Source: CAVTZP01 sp963739245
GTDB lineage: Bacteria; Chloroflexota; Dehalococcoidia; Dehalococcoidales; BS750m-G39
DNA length: 64,000 nt
Assembly (NCBI GenBank): GCA_963739245.1
Contig: CAVTZP010000009.1
Coordinates: 16,433 to 80,432 of the forward strand
Direction of reading: 5' to 3'
Below, piece after piece: positions 7,751 to 15,999 of this stretch. The position numbers and the translations under genes were made by a program. The notes under the pieces are model-generated. The model was not told the origin of the DNA. It searched no databases and worked only from the letters and a program-made list of their open reading frames with translations. Numbering within the stretch: the stretch's first letter is position 1; each line of letters starts with the position of its first letter.

Positions 7751-8353
7751 CTAACCGGTGACTTTAAGTATGCCAACCATGCCTAGTCCCTGAATAATCA
7801 TGTTGACGGCAATGGCGGCAAGTAACAGGCTGAATACCCTTGACCATGCCTTAAGCCCACCCTCACCTATGAATCTAACAATCTGGTTGCTGGCGAGGAA
7901 GATAACCCAGGCTATAAGTAGATTTAGGGCGAAAGAGAGTAGAACCATATATAATGAGTATTGAGTTGCCAGTAGCAACAGGGTAGTTATCGTCGCCGGC
8001 CCCACGGTTAGCGGTGTACCGACAGGGACAACAGCGACCATTTCTTCCTTGATTAGCTCTACCATTCGCCCTGTGGTCATGTACTTAATGGAAAGCACCA
8101 GCAGGATAATGCCACCAGCAATGGCAAAGGAGCCTACTCTAATGCCCATAACATTTAGAATAAATTGACCAAGGAACAGAAAGGCAAGACCGACAATGGT
8201 AGCAGTTATGGTAGCGACATGGACCATCTTGCGCCGCTCAGGTGGGGACATCCCCTCACTCAATGAAATAATAAAAGGCAGGTTCCCCACGGCATCAATA
8301 ACAATAAACAAGGGGACAAAGGTCAATACAAAAGATTGCAGCCAGTCGTGCAT
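7751..8353 (-). CDS. MarC family integral membrane protein
   Basis: A 200-residue protein with about six membrane segments and the family features: an N-terminal VPLFIVIDAVGNLPFI segment (about 13-28), the short SPPERRK loop, and VPVGTPLTVGPATITTLL (about 110-127) with the conserved GP. MarC/UPF0056 proteins are inner-membrane proteins of unsettled function; some have been suggested to export amino acids. In this operon, between two acetyltransferases and after two amino-acid ligase-like enzymes, export of a small product is conceivable. Confidence 0.87.
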   Translation of the reverse strand: MHDWLQSFVLTFVPLFIVIDAVGNLPFIISLSEGMSPPERRKMVHVATITATIVGLAFLFLGQFILNVMGIRVGSFAIAGGIILLVLSIKYMTTGRMVELIKEEMVAVVPVGTPLTVGPATITTLLLLATQYSLYMVLLSFALNLLIAWVIFLASNQIVRFIGEGGLKAWSRVFSLLLAAIAVNMIIQGLGMVGILKVTG

Positions 8354-8390
8354 TATTTACTTCCTTGGCTGAGTTACCCTCCAGATGATC

Positions 8391-8870
8391 TCATCTCAGC
8401 CGCTTCTGAAGAATTAGTTTATCATCCCCTGGGGCATAGAAGTCGGGAATGCGGCAGACTACCTCATAGCCCTGGTGGTGATGAAAACGCCTTGTCTTTT
8501 CGTATTCTACCTTGGATGATGTCTCAATAATAGCCAGCCTGCCTTGAGCCTTCTTTATCTCATCTTCGGCAAACGCCATGAGAACACCGCCTACGCCTCG
8601 GCTTTGCTCCTCCCTAGAGACAGCCACCCAGTATATGTCCCACGTTCCCTCAGTCAATGGCGCTGGCCCATAACAAATATAGCCGACCGCAAGCTGTTTA
8701 ACCTCGGCCACAACGATGTGATAACCTGACTGGTGTGAATTCTGCAGGTAGCTGTCAATGACCTCCTCAGCCACTACGACCTCAGACGGCTTGAATTCGG
8801 GCGTAGCCGCCAACATCTTAATTATAGCTGGTTTATCCCCTTGTGTCATCGAGCGAATTTTGGTTGTCAT
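8391..8870 (-). CDS. GNAT family N-acetyltransferase
   Basis: A 159-residue GNAT enzyme. Visible are the substrate strand (HIVVAEVKQLAVGYICYGP), the motif A strand-helix with the acetyl-CoA loop (VAVSREEQSRGVGGVLMAFAEDE, about 82-104; RGVGG is the Q/RxxGxG variant) and a C-terminal YEKTRRFHHHQGYEVV segment. It begins 2 bp after the ATP-grasp gene stops, so it is surely co-expressed with the ligases and KamA. Much shorter than the known beta-lysine acetyltransferase AblB (about 270 residues), so it should not be named AblB, though it could act on a beta-amino-acid product. Confidence 0.85.
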   Translation of the reverse strand: MTTKIRSMTQGDKPAIIKMLAATPEFKPSEVVVAEEVIDSYLQNSHQSGYHIVVAEVKQLAVGYICYGPAPLTEGTWDIYWVAVSREEQSRGVGGVLMAFAEDEIKKAQGRLAIIETSSKVEYEKTRRFHHHQGYEVVCRIPDFYAPGDDKLILQKRLR

Positions 8871-8872
8871 CC

Positions 8873-9862
8873 CTAGTTTTTCTCCAAAGCGCGCAACGCA
8901 ATCTTAGCGATAAACTCGGTGTAGCCCATCCCGGCGGCTTCAGCCTGGCAGACAGCACCAGAGCCGGGGGATATATCGGGGTTGGGGTTCACCTCTATTA
9001 TGTTAAGTTGCCCTCCCCTGCCCAACCGCATGTCTACCCTAGCATAGCCCCGACCACAGAGGAGTTGGAAAACTGCTAGCGCCGTCTCGGCAATGTATTC
9101 ACGGTTCGGGGCTTGCGCCGGACAGATTATCTTGAGGCCCTGGTAATAGAGGCTATCTGGCTCCCATTTGGCGGCAAAGGTTTGAATCCTGGGCATCCCC
9201 GGAGGCAACAAGTAGGTTATCTCGGAAACGGCAAGAACGGTGGCCGGTGAGTTCCCCAAGACAGTAGCATTAAACTCCCGCCCATCAATGAACTCCTCTA
9301 CCAGCGCCTCACCATAGAAGCTGCTTACCAGTCCCACCTGCTTTTCCAGCGAGGTGAACTCATACACCACGCTTTCCGCTGATAGCCCATGACTGGCATC
9401 TTCACTACACGGTTTGACAATACAGGGATAACTCAAATGAAATGCAGACAAGGTTTCCGGACCTAGTAGCTGGTAGCCAGGCGTGCTAAAGCCTGATTCT
9501 TCCAAAACCGCCTTGGTCTTAGCCTTGTCCAGGGCTAGCGCCAGTGCTGCCGCTTTACAACCGGTGTACGGTATACCCAGCTCTGACGCAATCTCCGGCA
9601 CCAGGGCTTCTGTCTCGGGGTAACCACAGAAACCTTCGAAGAGATTGAACACCAGGTCTACCGCCAGACTTTCAAGCTCCTTTTTCGTTCGCTCAAGAGG
9701 CGGCACGAGGGGAACCTCAACCACATCATAGCCTGACTTAAGCAGAGCCTGATGCACTGCCTTCACCGCCTCAAGGACGCTGTCCACCGCCCCCTTCTCC
9801 CCCCTAAGGTCATAGCGGCTGGGAAGAGGTTTATTGTAAACAATGGCTACCCTTGAACGCAC
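8873..9862 (-). CDS. ATP-grasp ligase related to D-alanine-D-alanine ligase (copy 1)
   Basis: A 329-residue carboxylate-amine ligase. The N-terminal domain (about 1-100) includes DLVFNLFEGFCGYPETE, a Ddl-like substrate segment. The ATP-grasp core follows, with LDKAKTKAVLEESG near 112, PCIVKPCSEDASHGL near 145-159 (nucleotide-binding Lys), LVEEFIDGREF near 192, and the metal-binding IIEVNPNPDISPGSG near 286-300. Similar to but clearly diverged from true Ddl. Its start overlaps the end of the second ATP-grasp gene by 16 bp. It probably joins an amino acid carboxylate to an amine; the partner KamA suggests beta-lysine, which is inference. Confidence 0.85.
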   Translation of the reverse strand: MRSRVAIVYNKPLPSRYDLRGEKGAVDSVLEAVKAVHQALLKSGYDVVEVPLVPPLERTKKELESLAVDLVFNLFEGFCGYPETEALVPEIASELGIPYTGCKAAALALALDKAKTKAVLEESGFSTPGYQLLGPETLSAFHLSYPCIVKPCSEDASHGLSAESVVYEFTSLEKQVGLVSSFYGEALVEEFIDGREFNATVLGNSPATVLAVSEITYLLPPGMPRIQTFAAKWEPDSLYYQGLKIICPAQAPNREYIAETALAVFQLLCGRGYARVDMRLGRGGQLNIIEVNPNPDISPGSGAVCQAEAAGMGYTEFIAKIALRALEKN

Positions 9863-10851
9863 AACGGATACCTTTCCAGGGCAGCGCCAAGTATCGCCCT
9901 GATTAGGGCTTCATAGTTCCAGCCCTGCCTTATCGCTATAATAACCAGGTCGCTGTAGTCACCAAGCCCGGGTAATGGGTTTACCTCAAGAAAGTAGGGT
10001 ATGCCCTCTGGGCTAACCCTAAAATCAAGCCGGGCGAAGTCCCGGCACCCCAGAACCTGGAAGGCACGCAGGCTAGACTCAGTGATTCTGTCCAAGGTAT
10101 TCTTTTCCAGCCGGGCAGGGCATTCGTAGTTAACTAGGTTTTCCCAGTCCCGCTTTACTTCAAGGGAGTAGACAAAGTGCTCATCCCCCTTCTTGGGGAT
10201 GAGCCGCATTATCCCCAATATCCTGGGTGGGAGATTGCCTATTATGCCAACAGTAACCTCCTCCCCGGCAATATACTCCTCCACCAGCACCGGCTGGCGG
10301 TAACATTCCAGCACCCCGGCCACAATCTCAGGTGCCTGTTTTGGACTGTGCACCAGTGAACTACGCCGGATGCCCTTACTTGTACCCTCATACGCCGGCT
10401 TGATGATGGCAGGGAAGGAGAATCCGTCCCAGGATATTGCATCGAGCTCCTTCTTATCACTTATTAGCCGCCAGTTTGGGGTATAGACACCACCACCAAC
10501 CGCTATCTTTTTAGTCAGTGGTTTATCAAGGCAGATTGCCAGGCACTGAGGGTCGGAGCCGGTATAAGGTATATTTAGCATCTCCAGAACTGAAGGCACC
10601 TGGGCCTCACGGCTGCGGTAGGTACCCCGCCCCTCAGCAATGTTAAAGACTATGTCAACATTCTGGCTGAGAATGTTGTTGAGAAACTCTCTGCCCCCCC
10701 CCAGCCTGACTACCGAGTTTCCCTCCGCCTCAAAGGCTGCGGCTATAAGTTCTACCGTCTGCGGGGAATCGTATTCCTCAAGGGCGTCCTCCGGGCCGGC
10801 TTCCTCCAAGCCTACTTCTTGTTTAAGGTCATACGACAACCCTATCCGCAT
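9847..10851 (-). CDS. ATP-grasp ligase related to D-alanine-D-alanine ligase (copy 2)
   Basis: A 334-residue paralogue of the neighbouring ligase. It has an N-terminal domain with VDIVFNIAEGRGTYRSREAQ (about 69-88), PYTGSDP near 95, AIIKPAYEGTSKGI (nucleotide-binding Lys and flexible loop, about 147-160), LVEEYIAGEEVTVGI near 188 and YFLEVNPLPGL near 287, close to the Ddl signature EVNTLPG. It overlaps kamA by 23 bp and copy 1 by 16 bp. Two different ATP-grasp ligases in a row suggest two successive condensations rather than a simple cell-wall Ddl role; there are no mur genes nearby. Confidence 0.86.
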   Translation of the reverse strand: MRIGLSYDLKQEVGLEEAGPEDALEEYDSPQTVELIAAAFEAEGNSVVRLGGGREFLNNILSQNVDIVFNIAEGRGTYRSREAQVPSVLEMLNIPYTGSDPQCLAICLDKPLTKKIAVGGGVYTPNWRLISDKKELDAISWDGFSFPAIIKPAYEGTSKGIRRSSLVHSPKQAPEIVAGVLECYRQPVLVEEYIAGEEVTVGIIGNLPPRILGIMRLIPKKGDEHFVYSLEVKRDWENLVNYECPARLEKNTLDRITESSLRAFQVLGCRDFARLDFRVSPEGIPYFLEVNPLPGLGDYSDLVIIAIRQGWNYEALIRAILGAALERYPLCVQG

Positions 10852-12142
10852 CTCGAACTCCTGGAATTAGGGAGGCGACTGCTTTATTCTCCGAGCTTCT
10901 CGGATTCCTGTAGCGAAAGAGGCGACCCTCATAATTCCTCAGCGTCAGTCCTTCCTTCGTTTGCGATAGCACATAGTTTGGCTGAATGGGTACCTTACCA
11001 CCACCCTGGGAGAGGTCTATTACGAAGGTAGGTACTGCCAGCCCTGAGGTATACCCGCGTAACCCCTCAATTATCTTTATGCCAACATCTACGGGGGTGC
11101 GCAGGTGCTCCGTCCCCCGCACCTCGTCACACTGGAATAGATAATAAGGGCGCACCTTGATTTTAAGCAGCCCGTGACAAAGCTCCCTCTGCGCCTCCAC
11201 AGTATCGTTTACCCCACGCAGAAGGACAGACTGGTTGTTTACTGGAACCCCGCTCCGTAGCAGGCGGTTGCAGGCTTCAGCAGCTTCTGGAGTAATCTCG
11301 CGGCGGTGATTGAAGTGGGTATTAAGCCATATTGGTCCATATCGGGATAACATGGCGCATAATTCGCCATCTATCCGCTGTGGCAACACCACCGGGAACC
11401 TGGTGCCGATACGGATAATCTCCACATGCTCTATGCGCCTAATTCTGGAGATAACGCCCTCTAGACGGCGGGTGGAGAGTGTCAGGGGGTCACCACCAGA
11501 GATAATGACATCCCTGATAGTCTTGTGCTGGCGTATGTACTCCAGCATGGCGTCAATCTCACTTTGGCTGCGCACCCACCCCCCATTTCGCCATTCCCGC
11601 TTACGAGTGCAGTGACGGCAAAATATGGGACAGATATCGGTAAGCACCATTAGCACCCTGTCCGGATAGCGGTGAACCAGTCCGGGGACAACCGAGTCCT
11701 TTTTCTCCTCAAGAGGATCCTCAAGATCGGTACTAGCCAGGGTTATCTCTTTAAAGGAAGGTACTACCTGTTTCCTGATGGGGTCGTCCTTATCATCGGG
11801 ATTGATTAGAGAGAGATAATAAGGAGTTACTGACAAGGGGTATTTAAGGGTTACTAGCTTGAGTTGTACCTGTTCTGCGGGTGATAACGGAATGAACTTG
11901 GCCAGTTCATCGATAGTGGTAATTCTGTTACGAAAATGCCACCTCCAGTCATTCCAATCTTCCTCTGGGATATGAGCGAAAAACCTGTCTCTGGTGGTGG
12001 CGCTTTTACTCGGAGGTTCTTCCTCCACACTTCGAGCCCAACTCGGAGGTTCTTCAGCATCGCTGCTTTTGATACCTTCAGCGAAAGGCTCGGCTCTCAC
12101 CATACCTGGTGAGCGATCTTTGATGACTAACGATGTTCTCAC
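10829..12142 (-). CDS. kamA: Lysine 2,3-aminomutase-type radical SAM enzyme
   Basis: A 437-residue PLP and radical SAM enzyme. The 4Fe-4S motif is Cys171, Cys175, Cys178 (CPIFCRHC). Clostridial lysine 2,3-aminomutase uses Asp293, Asp330, Lys337 and Arg134. At a constant offset of 46 this protein has Asp339, Asp376, Lys383 and Arg180, so the PLP lysine and both aspartates that hold the lysine side-chain amine are kept. This favours L-lysine to L-beta-lysine chemistry over the glutamate variant. The N-terminal 50 residues are a charged extension with a short EEPPS repeat. GTG start behind GAGGAGG; a near-consensus promoter lies at 12180-12207. First gene of the ligase operon. Confidence 0.9.
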   Translation of the reverse strand: MRTSLVIKDRSPGMVRAEPFAEGIKSSDAEEPPSWARSVEEEPPSKSATTRDRFFAHIPEEDWNDWRWHFRNRITTIDELAKFIPLSPAEQVQLKLVTLKYPLSVTPYYLSLINPDDKDDPIRKQVVPSFKEITLASTDLEDPLEEKKDSVVPGLVHRYPDRVLMVLTDICPIFCRHCTRKREWRNGGWVRSQSEIDAMLEYIRQHKTIRDVIISGGDPLTLSTRRLEGVISRIRRIEHVEIIRIGTRFPVVLPQRIDGELCAMLSRYGPIWLNTHFNHRREITPEAAEACNRLLRSGVPVNNQSVLLRGVNDTVEAQRELCHGLLKIKVRPYYLFQCDEVRGTEHLRTPVDVGIKIIEGLRGYTSGLAVPTFVIDLSQGGGKVPIQPNYVLSQTKEGLTLRNYEGRLFRYRNPRSSENKAVASLIPGVRDADRVVV

Positions 12143-12179
12143 CTTATTGTTTTCCTCCTCGTTTTAGTCTATTAATTTG

Positions 12180-12207
12180 ATTATACAGAATTCACCGAAA
12201 TTGTCAA
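12180..12207 (-). promoter_or_regulatory. Promoter of the kamA operon
   Basis: On the minus strand, consensus TTGACA (12202-12207), a 16-bp spacer and consensus TATAAT (12180-12185), about 38 bp before the GTG start of kamA. It lies back to back with the htpX promoter, 8 bp apart. Confidence 0.78.
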
Positions 12208-12214
12208 GCGATTT

Positions 12215-12242
12215 TTGTTACTGGCGCTGGTTTTGCTATAAT
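12215..12242 (+). promoter_or_regulatory. Promoter of htpX
   Basis: TTGTTA (12215-12220), 16 bp, then TATAAT (12237-12242) with an extended TG one base upstream (TGCTATAAT). It lies 20 bp before the htpX start and diverges from the kamA promoter. Confidence 0.7.
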
Positions 12243-12262
12243 AGTATAGTAAGAGGTGATAT

Positions 12263-13228
12263 ATGTGGCTTAAAACCAGGATGTTCTTATTAGTTGCAAT
12301 TCTTTTCGGCATCCTCTATGGCGTAATCACTGGCATAGGTATCTGGGCGGGAGCGGGAAATGTGGTATGGTACATTATTTTAGCGTTTGTCTTCCTCGGC
12401 CTCCAATACCTGATCAGCCCGTCCTTAGTCAGCCTGATGATGAGGATAAAGTGGGTCTCAGAAAAGGAAGAACCGGAGTTGCACCAAATGGTTGCTGAGC
12501 TGGCGGAGACGGCGCACCTTCCCAAGCCCAAGGTTGGCATCTCCCAGATCAACCTGCCAAACGCCTTCGCCTTCGGCCGGTCGCAGGGTGATGGGCGAGT
12601 CTGCGTTACCAAGGGCATACTTAATCTATTAAATAAGGATGAACTCAAAGCTGTCCTCGGGCATGAGATGTCTCATATCAAGCACCGTGATATGGCCATC
12701 ATCACCCTGCTTTCAGCGATACCGCTGATATTGTACTGGGTGGCATGGAGCACGATGTGGGGAGGAGCCTCAGGTAGTCGCCGGGATGGAGGTAATTATG
12801 CGGCCTTAATTGGGTTCGGTGCCTTTCTCCTCTACTTCATTACCAACCTCCTCGTGCTCTATGGCTCAAGGATACGTGAGTATTATGCCGACCTGGGTAG
12901 TGTACAACTGGGAAGTAAGCCCCATCACCTCGCCTCGGCACTATATAAACTGGTCTACGGAAATGCCCGCCAAAAGAATAGTGATGAGCTAAAGCGGGTT
13001 GAGGGAATCAAGGCTTTCTTTGTCAATGACCCGTCTCGGGCATGGTATGAGATTAGAGAGCTATCCGAGATTGACCGGGACATGAGCGGTAGTGTCGATT
13101 ATGATGAGCTAATGGCACTGCGCCAGAAGAAGGTGCAGCTGAATGCTGCGGCTAAATTGATGGAGGTTTTTAGCACCCACCCTAATATGCTGCAAAGGAT
13201 AAAGCACCTATCCACACTTATTGTTTGA
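12263..13228 (+). CDS. htpX: HtpX-type M48 membrane zinc metalloprotease
   Basis: A 321-residue membrane protease. Two N-terminal membrane segments (about 6-28 and 36-55) precede the catalytic zinc motif HEMSH (about 133-137). A further hairpin of membrane segments (about 145-165 and 180-200) is followed by EYYAD (about 209-213), which supplies the third zinc ligand Glu. The family degrades misfolded membrane proteins. The C-terminal third carries a charged region (IDRDMSGSVDYDEL) ahead of a terminal HPNMLQRI motif. ATG 12263 follows AAGAGGTG. Its end overlaps the convergent YHS gene by 11 bp. Confidence 0.92.
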   Translation: MWLKTRMFLLVAILFGILYGVITGIGIWAGAGNVVWYIILAFVFLGLQYLISPSLVSLMMRIKWVSEKEEPELHQMVAELAETAHLPKPKVGISQINLPNAFAFGRSQGDGRVCVTKGILNLLNKDELKAVLGHEMSHIKHRDMAIITLLSAIPLILYWVAWSTMWGGASGSRRDGGNYAALIGFGAFLLYFITNLLVLYGSRIREYYADLGSVQLGSKPHHLASALYKLVYGNARQKNSDELKRVEGIKAFFVNDPSRAWYEIRELSEIDRDMSGSVDYDELMALRQKKVQLNAAAKLMEVFSTHPNMLQRIKHLSTLIV

Positions 13229-13367
13229 CCAGATATTTCTCCGGGTTCTGGTCAAAAGCTCTCTTGCAGCCCACAGCACAGAAGTAATACTTCTTGCCCT
13301 TGTATTCAGAGGTGGCTGCTGCCTTTTTTTCATCCACCTTCATCTTGCACACCGGGTCAATCGCCAT
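13218..13367 (-). CDS. Small YHS-domain protein next to the copper ATPase
   Basis: A 49-residue protein that is essentially one YHS domain: MAIDPVCKMKVDEKKA, then YKGKKYYFCAVGCKRAF and NPEKYL. The pattern (DPVCKM, then YYFC-x3-C) is the metal-associated YHS/TRASH signature with three Cys (7, 31 and 35) as likely metal ligands. It starts 20 bp after the copA stop behind AGGGGGTG, so it is co-transcribed with copA. Stand-alone YHS proteins and YHS fusions to copper ATPases are known. A small copper (or similar metal) carrier or sensor is the likely role. Confidence 0.85.
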   Translation of the reverse strand: MAIDPVCKMKVDEKKAAATSEYKGKKYYFCAVGCKRAFDQNPEKYLVKQ

Positions 13368-13387
13368 TGCAACACCCCCTTGACTGG

Positions 13388-15850
13388 TTATTTCTGCGGC
13401 TTAAACTGCCTTAGCCGCAGCGAGTTAAGCACCACGGTGATGGAGCTAGCCGCCATGGCCGCCGCCGCTAGAATTGGATTCAGGAAGCCATATTTGCCCA
13501 GAATAAAGTGGAGCCCCGAGGGTACACCGCTCTTCCCAAAGGCAAGATAGAGCACCCCGGCGGCTACAGGAATAAGGGCAGTATTATAGGCAAAAGCCCA
13601 GAAGAGGTTCTGCCTAATTGCCCTAATGGTGCGCTTGCTCAGTGATATAGCAGTCACAATCCCCATCAAATCGCCACTGATGAGGATAATGTCTCCAGTT
13701 TCCATGGCCACATCGGTACCGGTGCCAATGGCAATACCGACATCAGCCTGAGCCAGGGCTGGGGCATCATTTATTCCGTCCCCCACCATCGCCACCACCC
13801 TTCCCTCATCCTGTAGCTTTTTGACCTCTTGAGCCTTATACTCTGGAAGCACCTCGGCGAGTACCCGATCAATACCCACCTCCCCAGCAATAGCCTCAGC
13901 AGTGCGCCAGTTGTCTCCGGTAAGCATCGCCACCTCAACACCCATTTTGTGTAGCTCCCGCACCGCCGCTTTGGCATTAGGCTTAATGGTATCAGCCAGG
14001 GCGATAATTCCCACCACTTTTTTATCTATGCCCAGAAACATCACCGTCTTGCCCTTTGCCCGCAGGCGCTCCGCTTCTTCCTCCAGCCCATTGAGGGAAA
14101 GACTCCTTTCCTCCATCAACCTGAGATTGCCCAGCAGAAGCTTTCTTTTTTCAACTAAAGCCTCAATGCCGCGTCCGGGGATAGCCTTAAATTTTGAAGC
14201 TGGCGACAATCCAAGCTTCCTCTTCAGGGCAGCCTTGACCATAGCCTCGCCAAGAGGGTGCTCGGAGCCATGTTCCGCCGAGGCCGCCAGCTGTAGCACC
14301 TCCTCTTTTGACCATGGGGGTGAAGTAATGATATCGGTTACCTTAGGCCGACCCCGGGTCAGGGTGCCCGTCTTATCCAGGAGGACGGTAGTTATCTGGT
14401 GAGACCTTTCCAGAGCACCTGCGCTCCGGAGCAGAATGCCATGCTCAGCGCCTTTGCCGGTGCCAACCATAATTGCCGTTGGGGTTGCCAGCCCCAGGGC
14501 GCAGGGACAGGCAATAATAAGCACAGCAATAAAATTAAGCAGGGCAAAGGTAAGCGAGGGGGCTGGCCCGATAAAGAACCAGATGATAAAGGTAACGATG
14601 GCAATGCTAATCACTATCGGCACAAAGTAGCTGGCGATGACATCAGCCAGGCGCTGAATCGGCGCCTTGCTTCCCTGGGCTTCCTCCACCAGCCGAATAA
14701 TCTGAGCTAAGGTGGTATCCTTGCCTACCTTGGTTGCCTCAAATTGAAAGCTGCCGGTCTTATTAATCGTGCCGCCGATGACCTCGTCACCAACCTTTTT
14801 CTCTACCGGGATGCTCTCGCCGGTAATCATAGACTCATCAATGCTGGAATACCCCTGGCGGACTACGCCGTCCACAGGCACCCGCTCCCCGGGGCGGACC
14901 AGGATAAGGTCGCCAAGCTGAACATCATCAACCAGAACTTCCCTTTCTTCGCCGTCACGGATAACCAGGGCGGTCTTCGGCTTAAGACCGATAAGCTTCT
15001 TTATTGCCTCCGAGGTCTGCCCCCTAGCCCTTGCCTCCAGGAAGCGCCCGAGAAGAATCAGGGTAATAATCATGGCGGAGGTATCGAAATATAGGTTGGG
15101 CTCAATGCTGCCAATGGTAAAAAGAGCCGGGAAGAGAACGGCAACCATACTATAAAAATAGGCGGCTGAGGTACCGGTGGCAATCAGGGTATTCATATCA
15201 GCCGTCCTGTGTCTTAAGGCACCCCAAGCCCCCTGATAGAACCGCCAGCCGGCCCAAAACTGCACCGGCGTCGCCAGTGCCCAGAGTAGATATGGCTTCC
15301 CCACAAATTCGGGAGCCCACATTAGAGCCATAATTGATGCGGCAAGGATAGCAGCTACGATAAACCGGTTCCTCATACCCCGGAGTTCTCGCCGGACAGC
15401 AGTAGTGACGTCCTCCAACGTCTGCGCCTCCAGCCCCAGTTTGTAACCGGCGTTTTCCACCGCCTGACGCAGGTCAGCAATATCCGTCCCCTCAACATAT
15501 TCCACGGTAGTCTTCTCTGAAGCCAGATTAACGTTGGCGGAAACTACACCCGGCACACTAGTAAGAGCCTGCTCAACCCGGGCCACGCAGGAGGCACAGG
15601 TCATTCCCGCTACTGGAAATATGGACTTCTTGAGTGCTGCTCCATAGCCAAGCTGTGAGATAGTGTTCTTAATTCTGGCGAGGTTCACCTTTGATGGGTC
15701 ATATTCTATAGAAGCCTTCTCCGCAGCGAAGTTCAGGCTCGCTTTTTCCACCCCCGGTATTTCCGCCAGACCCTTTTCAATGGTGGCAGCACAGGTGGTG
15801 CACGTCATGCCAGTGATATGAAGGTTAACCCTCTCTAGCTTCTTAGCCAT
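13388..15850 (-). CDS. copA: Copper-translocating P1B-type ATPase
   Basis: An 820-residue copper-exporting ATPase. Two N-terminal heavy-metal domains carry GMTCTTC (about 14-20) and GMTCASC (about 83-89). Then come membrane segments, the TGES actuator motif (about 322-325), the intramembrane CPC (ACPCALG, about 428) that marks P1B-1 Cu(I) pumps, the phosphorylated Asp in DKTGTLT (about 472), HPLG near 509, and GDGINDAP near 690. The C-terminal MAASS-x-VV-x-NSLRL gives the remaining Cu ligands. Followed by the YHS gene. No copper-responsive repressor gene is adjacent. Confidence 0.96.
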   Translation of the reverse strand: MAKKLERVNLHITGMTCTTCAATIEKGLAEIPGVEKASLNFAAEKASIEYDPSKVNLARIKNTISQLGYGAALKKSIFPVAGMTCASCVARVEQALTSVPGVVSANVNLASEKTTVEYVEGTDIADLRQAVENAGYKLGLEAQTLEDVTTAVRRELRGMRNRFIVAAILAASIMALMWAPEFVGKPYLLWALATPVQFWAGWRFYQGAWGALRHRTADMNTLIATGTSAAYFYSMVAVLFPALFTIGSIEPNLYFDTSAMIITLILLGRFLEARARGQTSEAIKKLIGLKPKTALVIRDGEEREVLVDDVQLGDLILVRPGERVPVDGVVRQGYSSIDESMITGESIPVEKKVGDEVIGGTINKTGSFQFEATKVGKDTTLAQIIRLVEEAQGSKAPIQRLADVIASYFVPIVISIAIVTFIIWFFIGPAPSLTFALLNFIAVLIIACPCALGLATPTAIMVGTGKGAEHGILLRSAGALERSHQITTVLLDKTGTLTRGRPKVTDIITSPPWSKEEVLQLAASAEHGSEHPLGEAMVKAALKRKLGLSPASKFKAIPGRGIEALVEKRKLLLGNLRLMEERSLSLNGLEEEAERLRAKGKTVMFLGIDKKVVGIIALADTIKPNAKAAVRELHKMGVEVAMLTGDNWRTAEAIAGEVGIDRVLAEVLPEYKAQEVKKLQDEGRVVAMVGDGINDAPALAQADVGIAIGTGTDVAMETGDIILISGDLMGIVTAISLSKRTIRAIRQNLFWAFAYNTALIPVAAGVLYLAFGKSGVPSGLHFILGKYGFLNPILAAAAMAASSITVVLNSLRLRQFKPQK

Positions 15851-15880
15851 TCTCTTTCTCCATCCTCACCCCCTCTTTAT

Positions 15881-15986
15881 CCCCCTCTCCTTTTAAAGGA
15901 GAGGGGGAAGAGATTTTAGAGAGGGGGCGAAGCCCCCTCTCTTCTATACTCCCCCTTCCCTTCAATAAGATAATAAGGGAAGGGGG
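15881..15986. repeat. Three consecutive G/C-run hairpins between rubrerythrin and copA
   Basis: Three inverted repeats in 106 bp: CCCCCTCTCCTTT/AAAGGAGAGGGGG (15881-15907), an 11-bp stem AGAGAGGGGGC with GAA loop (15918-15942), and CCCCCTTCCCTT/AAGGGAAGGGGG (15951-15986). They are related variants of one C/T-rich arm. They resemble palindromic intergenic repeat elements and could also end the rubrerythrin transcript. Confidence 0.65.
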
Positions 15987-15999
15987 TCAGGGGGATAGG

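Noticed and set aside
10177..10460. Short frames on both strands within the second ATP-grasp gene
   Set aside because: Shadow frames; low-complexity composition and no translation signals.
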